From Cryobacterium sp. CG_9.6 (GTDB lineage: Bacteria > Actinomycetota > Actinomycetes > Actinomycetales > Microbacteriaceae), in NCBI RefSeq assembly GCF_029893365.1, contig NZ_JARXUZ010000001.1, positions 2,356,001 through 2,420,000 on the forward strand: DNA of 64,000 bases, written 5' to 3'. Positions 57,865 through 64,000 of this stretch are shown here, piece after piece; the first letter of the stretch is position 1; each line of letters starts with the position of its first letter. The translations under genes were made by a program, and so were the position numbers. The notes under the pieces were generated by a model that searched no databases, was not told where the DNA came from, and saw nothing but the letters and a program-made list of their open reading frames with translations.

Positions 57865-59568
57865 ATGAGTAGCGACCCCGAATCCGGAGCCCTCGCGCCC
57901 CCCTCCGTGGCTGGTCACCACGGCCAGACACCCTACGGTCAGTGGCGGTCCAACGCTCAGCTTGAATCCTTGGTGACCCGAGCGCAACACGAGAGTCTCG
58001 ATGCTGTCCTGAGACGAATAATCGCGTTTGCATGTCGCATGACGAACGCCAGGTATGGCGCGATCGGGGTCGTCGACGATAAGAATTCTCTGATTCAGTT
58101 CGTCCAAGTTGGAGTGGATGCCGAGACCGAGCGCGAGATAGGGTCTCCGCCCTCGGGTATCGGGATCCTGGGCATGCTCAACCGGCATGCCGCAGCACTT
58201 CGCCTGCATGACTGTAAGGATTCGCCAGAATTTACGGGATTCCCTCCCCACCACCCCGTTATGACAACGCTAATGAGCGTTCCCATTTTGGTGGACAACG
58301 TGCACTTCGGCAACCTGTATCTGACCAATAAAGAGGGCGGTGCAGACTTCACTCAGGCGGACGAGGAGCTCGTCGTTGGATTCTCGAGGGACATTGGAAT
58401 CACCGTGGAGAACGCCCTCGTGTCCGAGGATTCTCACCGACGCGCGCGCTGGCTCATTGCGTGCGCAGACCTGGCTCAGGACCTTATCAAACCCTCCACG
58501 GAGGGAGGAGGGGACTCCCTCCACACCGTGGCTGAACGGGCGATGCGGGAGTCGGGGGCGGATCTTGTGGCAATCGGCTTACCGACACCGGAGTCCGGGA
58601 TGGTGTACTGCGCGGCCGCGTCGGGTGACGGTGCCGGAGCCATCCTGCTGCGGAAGATCGCAATCCAGCCCGAGCTGATCGAGACCTTCAGCGATAACCG
58701 CCAGGCCATACTGCTGGGTTCTCTGAATGATGTCTTCCTGACACCAGAACCCAGGAATGCGTTGCGCCGAGCGCTGTACGGCACCACCTTGGTGGCACCT
58801 CTACAATCCGCTGCAGAAAACCGGGGCATGCTGGTTTTGGCCCGTAAGGCCGAAAATGGCACCTTTAACTCGACCGACGTGGAAATGGTGGAGGTCTACG
58901 CAACGTATGTTGCATTCGCCCTCGAGCTTGCGGGCATTCACCGGAAGCGGCAGCGCGAGGCTGTGCTGGGCGATCGCGAACGGATAGCACTGAACCTTCA
59001 CGACCTGATCATCCAGAGAATCTTCGCCATGGGAATCAGCGTTCAGAGCCTCCGACGATTCACGATGGAAGCGCCGGCGCTGGAGCTAATTTCATCGGTG
59101 ACCCACGAACTGGATGCCACCATCCACGAGCTACGCGACACCGTCTACCAACTCGAAAGCCTGTCGGCCGGGTCCGAGAGCGTCAACGGCCGCCTGCTGA
59201 GCGCAATCCAACAGGCGACCGATCCACTCGATATGGCCTCGAGCATCCGTCTCACCGGCCTGGTCGACCGATGCATCAAAGAAAACCTTGTGGTCCATGT
59301 CCTCGCGGTTCTGTCCGAAGGACTCAGCAATGTGGCACGCCATTCCGGCGCCACCTCGGTCGAGGTGTCTGTCAAGGTCGCCCGCGGTCGCATCATTGTG
59401 GTCATCGCCGACGATGGGCACGGATTCGACAATGTTGTACGGCACAGCGGTTTGGACAACCTCAGACAACGAGCCCGCAGTTGTCACGGCCGATTCACTG
59501 TCACGAGCTCACCGGGTCGCGGTACTCGCTTGGTGTGGTCGGCTCCGACTGCACTGACAGCTCCGTGA
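57865..59568 (+). CDS. DosS/DosT-like sensor histidine kinase (second paralogue)
   Basis: A 567-residue kinase from ATG 57865, with GGAGG before it; the frame is open upstream to 57583. The layout is the same as the first paralogue: GAF-A (about 35-185) with GFPPHHPV (125-132), GAF-B (about 215-360), His379 in LNLHDLIIQRIF, and HATPase with EGLSNVARHSGATSV, DDGHGF, GLDNLRQRA and GRGTRL. The two kinases are clearly similar over the full length, with long identical blocks in the catalytic part. There is no adjacent second regulator, so both probably act on the regulator at 54480-55190. Confidence 0.9.
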   Translation: MSSDPESGALAPPSVAGHHGQTPYGQWRSNAQLESLVTRAQHESLDAVLRRIIAFACRMTNARYGAIGVVDDKNSLIQFVQVGVDAETEREIGSPPSGIGILGMLNRHAAALRLHDCKDSPEFTGFPPHHPVMTTLMSVPILVDNVHFGNLYLTNKEGGADFTQADEELVVGFSRDIGITVENALVSEDSHRRARWLIACADLAQDLIKPSTEGGGDSLHTVAERAMRESGADLVAIGLPTPESGMVYCAAASGDGAGAILLRKIAIQPELIETFSDNRQAILLGSLNDVFLTPEPRNALRRALYGTTLVAPLQSAAENRGMLVLARKAENGTFNSTDVEMVEVYATYVAFALELAGIHRKRQREAVLGDRERIALNLHDLIIQRIFAMGISVQSLRRFTMEAPALELISSVTHELDATIHELRDTVYQLESLSAGSESVNGRLLSAIQQATDPLDMASSIRLTGLVDRCIKENLVVHVLAVLSEGLSNVARHSGATSVEVSVKVARGRIIVVIADDGHGFDNVVRHSGLDNLRQRARSCHGRFTVTSSPGRGTRLVWSAPTALTAP

Positions 59569-59616
59569 GGCGTGCACCTCTGCACGCCTCTTCGTTCGCG
59601 CCGAACAGTGTCATAA

Positions 59617-59630
59617 GGGACCAAAGTCAC
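59617..59630. promoter_or_regulatory. DosR-box-like site (distal, strong)
   Basis: GGGACCAAAGTCAC matches 12 of 14 positions of GGGACTWWAGTCCC. It is the best intact copy in the window, about 96 bases upstream of the predicted start of the zinc-ribbon/sigma operon. Confidence 0.6.
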
Positions 59631-59648
59631 AGTTTCTCGTGCCCAGAC

Positions 59649-59662
59649 GGGACCAAATCGCC
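59649..59662. promoter_or_regulatory. DosR-box-like site (middle)
   Basis: GGGACCAAATCGCC shares the left half with the distal box but its right half is degenerate (about 9-10 of 14). It starts 32 bp after the distal box, close to three helical turns. Confidence 0.45.
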
Positions 59663-59670
59663 GTCAGGAG

Positions 59671-59721
59671 GGTTAGAACGTCACTGTCGCCCTAGGGTTC
59701 TCACGCCTACTTTTAAATATG
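59671..59721 (+). promoter_or_regulatory. Promoter copy 2 of the zinc-ribbon/sigma operon
   Basis: A degenerate box GGTTAGAACGTCAC (8 of 14) is followed after four bases by GCCCTAGGGTT (59689-59699). After four more comes CGCCTACTTTTAAATA (59704-59719). Order and gaps equal promoter copy 1, which makes chance resemblance unlikely. A TACTTT -10 puts the start at about 59719-59720. Confidence 0.6.
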
Positions 59722-59754
59722 AGGTTATTTCAGCCTCGAAGGAGGAACTGCATC

Positions 59755-59937
59755 GTGATCATCACCTGCCCTTACTGCCACGCGCGGGCCAGGCTGGCCC
59801 CCAATCCGGCTCATACTCAATTCGATGCTCGGCCGATTTATGTGTTGTCCTGCACGGGTTGCCCCCGGACGAGCGTCCGATCTGAGCCCCGGTACCCAGC
59901 GCCCGGAAATCAGCAGCCAGTCTGGACCCACCAATGA
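59755..59937 (+). CDS. Small zinc-ribbon protein
   Basis: A 60-residue protein from GTG 59755, chosen for its AAGGAGG ribosome site nine bases upstream. An in-frame ATG at 59719 would add 12 residues and could be used from a leaderless transcript. CPYC (5-8) and CTGC (33-36) form a C-x2-C pair set typical of a zinc ribbon; the remainder is Pro/Arg-rich and probably disordered. Its stop overlaps the next ORF by ATGA. Likely a nucleic-acid- or RNA-polymerase-binding accessory, but no known family is recognised. Confidence 0.68.
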   Translation: MIITCPYCHARARLAPNPAHTQFDARPIYVLSCTGCPRTSVRSEPRYPAPGNQQPVWTHQ

Positions 59938-60107
59938 CCAGCCACCATCGCATTCCCGTCGCTGCCCATGCGCAGGCCTCCGACATCACGATCATGAACC
60001 TCGACGCTTTCCTCGACGCGCTTGGTCCGACTGACCGGACGGTTCTTGAATCTCGGTTTGGGCTGGACGGACGGGCGCCTCGGGCGCTCGCGCTGGTGTA
60101 CTCATGA
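59934..60107 (+). CDS. 57-residue micro-ORF resembling sigma factor region 4.1
   Basis: ATG at 59934 to TGA at 60105-60107. It overlaps the zinc-ribbon stop (ATGA) and the sigma-factor start (ATGA), so it is placed for coupled translation. The C-terminal half, FLDALGPTDRTVLESRFGLD, aligns without gaps to YLDALPSQERSVLVAHFGLE of the sigma factor in the next gene, i.e. the first helix of region 4. The DNA-binding helix-turn-helix that should follow is missing. It may be a decoy or chaperone for RNA polymerase beta-flap contacts, or the relic of a lost sigma gene. Confidence 0.6.
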   Translation: MTSHHRIPVAAHAQASDITIMNLDAFLDALGPTDRTVLESRFGLDGRAPRALALVYS

Positions 60108-61042
60108 CACTCACCGAATCCGCCACTCCCCACCTACGCATCTCCAGCGGACGATGCACAGTCGACGGTTTCGGCGACTACCTGCGCAAGATTGGCAGGA
60201 CACCGCTCCTCACAGCCGCGGAGGAGGTTGAGCTGGCCCAGCGGATTGAGGTTGGCCTTTGTGCCGCCGACAAACTCACACAGGTGAGCACCGACCAGGT
60301 GCTGACACGCGAATTGGAATGGCTGCACCAGGACGGGGTGCAAGCAAAAAACGAGTTCATTGAGGCCAACCTTCGTCTCGTGGTCAGCGTCGCCAAGCAT
60401 TATCACAGCTTTGGACTCTCGATTATGGACCTGGTTCAGGATGGCAACATAGGCCTCGTTCGTGCGGTTGAAAAGTTTGATTTCGCCACCGGGTTTAAGT
60501 TCTCCACCTACGCGGTCTGGTGGATTCGTCAAGCCGTACACCGCGGAATATGCGATCGGTCGCGAATGATCCGCGTTCCAACGCATACCGCGGAACAAAT
60601 CACGACTCTCATCCGCGTCGCCAGGGACCTTGAGACCGAACTCCAGCGACAAGCCACCCTTGAGGAACTCGCGGACGCGATGCTCATGAAGAAACGTGAT
60701 GTGGCCCGCCTGTTCAACTATGACCGTGAGCCGCTATCCCTTGCAACGCCGATTGGCGACGGGGAGATTTCAGAGATGATTATCGACGAGGACCGACTAG
60801 AACCGGACGACTACGCCAACGCAAAACGACAGAAGACGGACATCACCTTTTATCTCGACGCACTGCCGTCCCAAGAGCGGTCGGTACTCGTTGCTCATTT
60901 CGGTCTGGAAGGCCAGGAATCCGCCACTCTTGAACAGATTTCTCACGTCGAAGGCGTGACCAAGGCAAGAATCCGCCAACTCGAAAAGAGAGCCCTTGCT
61001 GGCATGCATGTGCCGTGCCTGAAACAGTATCTCGAGGACTGA
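60104..61042 (+). CDS. Group-2 RNA polymerase sigma-70 factor
   Basis: A 312-residue sigma factor. Region 1.2 is DYLRKIGRTPLLTAAEEVELAQRIE. Region 2 is NEFIEANLRLVVSVAKHYHSFGLSIMDLVQDGNIGLVRAVEKFDF, with 2.3/2.4 KFSTYAVWWIRQAVHRGI. Region 3 is TLEELADAMLMKKRDVARLF and region 4 is LPSQERSVLVAHFGLEGQ through TKARIRQLEKRAL. The regions are close to HrdB/SigB-type factors, but there is no long region 1.1, so it is an alternative vegetative-like factor. It is the last gene of a three-gene coupled operon behind DosR-like boxes, which suggests it relays a hypoxia/redox signal. Confidence 0.92.
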   Translation: MTLTESATPHLRISSGRCTVDGFGDYLRKIGRTPLLTAAEEVELAQRIEVGLCAADKLTQVSTDQVLTRELEWLHQDGVQAKNEFIEANLRLVVSVAKHYHSFGLSIMDLVQDGNIGLVRAVEKFDFATGFKFSTYAVWWIRQAVHRGICDRSRMIRVPTHTAEQITTLIRVARDLETELQRQATLEELADAMLMKKRDVARLFNYDREPLSLATPIGDGEISEMIIDEDRLEPDDYANAKRQKTDITFYLDALPSQERSVLVAHFGLEGQESATLEQISHVEGVTKARIRQLEKRALAGMHVPCLKQYLED

Positions 61043-61066
61043 CCGTGAGCAGCACTCCCGCGATGA

Positions 61067-62539
61067 TCAGAGAACGGCTTCGAGTTCCTCTACGGACGCG
61101 CTCGGATAGGACGGCGCGTTCACACCCGCCATCTCCTCGAGAACGCGAATGACCTGACAGCTGTAGCCGAACTCGTTGTCGTACCAGACATACAGAATGA
61201 CCTTGGTGCCGTTGGCAATCGTGGCCAGACCATCGACGATGCCAGCCCGGCGTGAACCGAGAAAGTCGCTCGACACAACCTCTGGTGAGTCAATGTAATC
61301 AATCTGGCGATGCAGGTTGGAATGCAACGACATGGTGCGCAGATAGGTGTTGACCTCCTCCTTGCTGGTGCCGTTCTCCAGCGTGAGGTTGAGGATGGCC
61401 ATTGACACATCGGGCGTGGGCACACGGATAGCGTTACCGGTGAGTTTTCCTGCCAACTCCGGCAGAGCCTTCGCTACGGCCTTTGCCGCGCCGGTCTCCG
61501 TGATCACCATGTTGAGGGCGGCGGAGCGTCCACGACGATCTCCGGAATGGAAATTGTCGATCAGGTTCTGATCGTTGGTGAAGGAGTGCACGGTTTCCAC
61601 GTGACCGTCGATGATGCCGAAACGATCGTTGATTGCTTTGAGCACCGGCGTGATGGCGTTCGTGGTGCAGGATGCCGCGGTGACGATCGTGTCATCGGCA
61701 GTGATCGTCTGGTGGTTGATACCGTGCACGATATTTTTCAGCGCACCTTTACCGGGGGCGGTGAGCAGAACACGGGATACTCCGGAGCACTTCAGGTGCT
61801 GTGAGAGGCCCTCGGCGTCGCGCCAGCGCCCGGTGTTGTCCACCACGACGGCGTTGTGAATGTCGTAGGACTCGTAGTCCACTGTGGACGGGTCACTCGA
61901 GTAGATCACCTGAATAAGTGTTCCGTTAGCGAGGATGGTGTTGTTCTCTTCGTCGACCGTGATCGTGCCCTCGAACGGACCGTGCACGGAGTCACGGCGC
62001 AGCAGACTTGCACGCTTGACGATGTCGTTGGCCGAGCCCTTGCGCACCACGATGGCGCGCAGGCGCAGTCCCTGACCGCCACCCGCGTGCTCGATGAGGA
62101 TGCGAGCAAGGAGGCGTCCGATCCGGCCAAAACCGTAGAGCACAACATCGGTACTCGTGCGCTCATCCAGCCCATGCTGATCCACAATGTCGGCCAGCTG
62201 AGCTCTCAGGAATTCCTCAAGGGAGCGCTCGTCCGCGTCCTGCCGATAGGCGATTGCGAGGCGGGCAAGGTCGATCGAGGCAGCTCCGAGATTGAGCCGC
62301 CGCAGTGTCTGCAAAATGGGCAGGGTCTCTTCAAGGGGTAGTTCGACATCCGCTATGTGGCGGGCGAAGCGGTGCGCCTTGAGCAAACCGATGACCGATT
62401 TGTTGTTCAGGCCACGACCAAAGACGCTCGTCACAACGTTGTTGTCGCGGTAAAGACTGCCGATAAGGGGAATCATCGCCTCGGCGAGAGCCTCCCGATC
62501 GATCCACATGTGACGTGCGCGATCTGTTGGCTGATTCAC
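61067..62539 (-). CDS. Glyceraldehyde-3-phosphate dehydrogenase, long actinobacterial form
   Basis: A 490-residue protein, about 150 longer than standard GAPDH because of an N-terminal domain (MNQPTDRARHMWIDREALAEAM through DQHGLDERTSTD). The catalytic domain then has VVLYGFGRIGRLLARILIEH (NAD binding), AASCTTNAITPVLKAI (active-site Cys) and WYDNEFGYSCQVIRVLEEM. The long form is known from Corynebacterium (GapB type) and may favour gluconeogenic flux or NADP. It converges on the sigma gene with 24 bp between them. Confidence 0.92.
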   Translation of the reverse strand: MNQPTDRARHMWIDREALAEAMIPLIGSLYRDNNVVTSVFGRGLNNKSVIGLLKAHRFARHIADVELPLEETLPILQTLRRLNLGAASIDLARLAIAYRQDADERSLEEFLRAQLADIVDQHGLDERTSTDVVLYGFGRIGRLLARILIEHAGGGQGLRLRAIVVRKGSANDIVKRASLLRRDSVHGPFEGTITVDEENNTILANGTLIQVIYSSDPSTVDYESYDIHNAVVVDNTGRWRDAEGLSQHLKCSGVSRVLLTAPGKGALKNIVHGINHQTITADDTIVTAASCTTNAITPVLKAINDRFGIIDGHVETVHSFTNDQNLIDNFHSGDRRGRSAALNMVITETGAAKAVAKALPELAGKLTGNAIRVPTPDVSMAILNLTLENGTSKEEVNTYLRTMSLHSNLHRQIDYIDSPEVVSSDFLGSRRAGIVDGLATIANGTKVILYVWYDNEFGYSCQVIRVLEEMAGVNAPSYPSASVEELEAVL

Positions 62540-62603
62540 AGGCTGCTTTCCTAAACCATCGTTGGTTTCGCCGCGGGTCGCCGCGACGGATTTGAGTACG
62601 GTG

Positions 62604-62927
62604 TTATTCGTCGAGCGCCAGTTCCTTCGGCAGCTCGAACTCCTTCGACGCGAGTTCTTCCACGTTGACGTCTTTAAAGGTGAGCACTCGAACGGATTTC
62701 ACAAAGCGATCGGAGCGGTAGACGTCCCACACCCACACATCCTTCATGTTCAGCTCGAAGTAGAAATCGTGCTCCGTGTCTTTACGGACCAGATCAACCT
62801 CGTTCGCCAGGTAGAAACGCCGTTCGGTCTCGACAACGTACTGGAACTGGCCCACCACGTCTCGATATTCACGGTACAGGGCCAGCTCGACCTCGCGGTC
62901 GTAGTCCTCAAATTCGTCTTCTTCCAT
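62604..62927 (-). CDS. DUF2469 family protein
   Basis: A 107-residue acidic protein, MEEDEFEDYDREVELALYRE through FVKSVRVLTFKDVNVEEL, clearly the actinobacterial DUF2469 family. It almost always sits after rnhB and lepB, as here. The function is unknown. Confidence 0.93.
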   Translation of the reverse strand: MEEDEFEDYDREVELALYREYRDVVGQFQYVVETERRFYLANEVDLVRKDTEHDFYFELNMKDVWVWDVYRSDRFVKSVRVLTFKDVNVEELASKEFELPKELALDE

Positions 62928-62939
62928 GGTGAGCCAATC

Positions 62940-63584
62940 CTACGCCGAGATCTTCAACCACGATTTGCGGTGCAGCTCCGTGGCGCCGAGCAGCCCGATG
63001 GCGCGCATGTGCTCCGCGCTGCCATAGCCCTTGTTGCCCGACCAGCCGTATCCGGGAGAAATGGCATCCGCTTCGATCATCAGTCGGTCCCGGTGCACCT
63101 TGGCAATCACGGATGCCGCGGCCACCGACCCACAGTCTCGGTCGGCCTTGATGCGGGTCACCACCGTCAGCGGGGTCTTGAGCGCCTTGTTGAGCCAGTC
63201 ATCGCTGCCATCGAGCAGCACGACGCTGCCGGTGATGTCCACGCCGGCAGCGTGCAGTTGAGCCAGCGCACGTTTACCGGCTAGGCCCAGACAGGCAATG
63301 ATGCCGAGCTCGTCGATTTCTTGAGCTGATGCGAGGCCCACCGCGTGGTGCGTCGCCCACGCTGCGGCGAGGGGCGCGAGCAGCTCACGTTTGGGCTCAC
63401 TGAGCATTTTGGAGTCCCGCAGGCCGGCCGGAATGGGGGTGCCACTCGCGTCGATGGCCACGAAGCCGACACCTACCGGGCCGGCCAAAGCGCCCCGGCC
63501 CACTTCGTCACAGCCAATGACGAATCGGGCTCCATCGGCCAAGAGCGCCCGTTCCACCGTGAGATCGGGATCGGAAACCGCCAC
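62940..63584 (-). CDS. rnhB: Ribonuclease HII
   Basis: A 214-residue enzyme. VIGCDEVGRGALAGPVGVG holds the first Asp-Glu pair, VLLDGSDDWL the third Asp, and the C-terminus has VAAASVIAKVHRDRLM. It removes ribonucleotides from DNA. The start is GTG at 63584, directly after the lepB stop codon. Confidence 0.95.
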   Translation of the reverse strand: MAVSDPDLTVERALLADGARFVIGCDEVGRGALAGPVGVGFVAIDASGTPIPAGLRDSKMLSEPKRELLAPLAAAWATHHAVGLASAQEIDELGIIACLGLAGKRALAQLHAAGVDITGSVVLLDGSDDWLNKALKTPLTVVTRIKADRDCGSVAAASVIAKVHRDRLMIEADAISPGYGWSGNKGYGSAEHMRAIGLLGATELHRKSWLKISA

Positions 63585-64000
63585 CTACCGGGCCGCGTCT
63601 TCCACGCCGCGGAACACCTCGGGGTAGTCGTCGAGCCAGGACCAGCGGGCGAGCGGCCAGCTGATCACGATGGCGCGACCCACCACGTTGTCGACGGGGA
63701 CGAACCCTTGTCCGGGTGTCTCACCGTTGTAGCGGGAGTCCTTGGAGTTGTAGCGGTTGTCCCCCATCATCCAGAGCGAATCTGCCGGGATGACCACGTC
63801 AAAGGAGTCTTTGGATACCGCGGTCTCCCCCTCAGGAAGCAGAACGTAGGGCTCGGCGAGGGGCACATCGTTGACGCTCATCTGGCCCAGGGCATTGCAG
63901 CAGACAACGTGGTCTCCGGGCAGGCCGATGACGCGCTTGATCAGGTGGTCATTGCTGTCAGAAGCGGACAGTCCCACGATCGACATGACCCAGTCAATGC
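63585..64000 (-). CDS. lepB: Signal peptidase I, N-terminal part beyond window
   Basis: The visible 138 codons hold the catalytic Lys box HLIKRVIGLPGDHVVC, box E LWMMGDNRYNSKDSR and a C-terminal VVGRAIVISWPLARWSWL. The serine box and membrane anchor lie beyond the right edge. The frame is open through the window end (IDWVMSIVG), so the ATG at 63986 is internal. It cleaves signal peptides of exported proteins, and is followed without a gap by rnhB. Confidence 0.94.
   Translation of the reverse strand, partial: IDWVMSIVGLSASDSNDHLIKRVIGLPGDHVVCCNALGQMSVNDVPLAEPYVLLPEGETAVSKDSFDVVIPADSLWMMGDNRYNSKDSRYNGETPGQGFVPVDNVVGRAIVISWPLARWSWLDDYPEVFRGVEDAAR

Overview
The window (about 63% GC by eye) is chromosomal DNA of a high-GC Gram-positive actinobacterium, most likely of the family Microbacteriaceae (a Cryobacterium- or Salinibacterium-like genus). 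The lineage call is inference. It rests on the long-form glyceraldehyde-3-phosphate dehydrogenase, the DUF2469 gene beside rnhB and lepB, the GlgE alpha-glucan pathway, DivIVA-type proteins, a GatCAB operon, the block rpsB-tsf-pyrH-frr-cdsA next to xerC-dprA-comM-yraN, and several genes whose -10 element lies exactly six bases before the start codon (leaderless mRNAs).

Layout. 1-3.5 kb: a leftward valine-catabolism operon (mmsA, acyl-CoA dehydrogenase, 3-hydroxyisobutyryl-CoA hydrolase cut by the window edge). 3.6-7.4 kb: small genes, tRNA-Arg, oligoribonuclease, tRNA-His, a zincin and a D,D-carboxypeptidase homologue lacking its KTG motif. 7.4-10.5 kb: a leftward ECF transporter for a thiamine precursor under a TPP riboswitch. 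10.5-23.9 kb: GerW-like protein, DNA polymerase IV, dihydrofolate reductase, a ferritin-like/VIT1 fusion, gatCAB, a DUF1023 hydrolase, ligA, mnmA and a cysteine desulfurase. 24-33 kb: glycogen island (glgX, glgP, glgE, glgB) closed by a perfect bidirectional terminator. 33-41 kb: thioredoxin/TPR protein, a large membrane protein, two DivIVA-like proteins, an AI-2E family permease and small enzymes. 41-51.4 kb: cdsA, frr, pyrH, tsf and rpsB, then an M23 peptidase, xerC, a phosphoesterase, dprA, comM and yraN. 51.4-52.6 kb: a zinc alcohol dehydrogenase.

The most interesting part is 52.7-61.0 kb. It holds a response regulator that closely resembles mycobacterial DosR/DevR, including the recognition helix, and two paralogous DosS/DosT-like GAF-GAF histidine kinases. 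It also holds a deazaflavin-type nitroreductase homologue, a 60-residue zinc-ribbon protein, an unlisted 57-residue micro-ORF that looks like sigma region 4.1, and a group-2 sigma factor. The last three are chained by ATGA overlaps. Two near-identical promoters carry DosR-box-like palindromes upstream. In one of them an intact IS1380-family element has inserted into the palindrome and duplicated CTAAG. Removing the element restores a 12/14 match to the DosR box. I infer a hypoxia/redox-type DosR regulon that controls a sigma factor and has been partly rewired by the insertion.

61-64 kb is ordinary housekeeping on the minus strand: gapdh, DUF2469, rnhB and lepB (cut by the right edge). I saw no CRISPR array, prophage, rRNA or restriction system.
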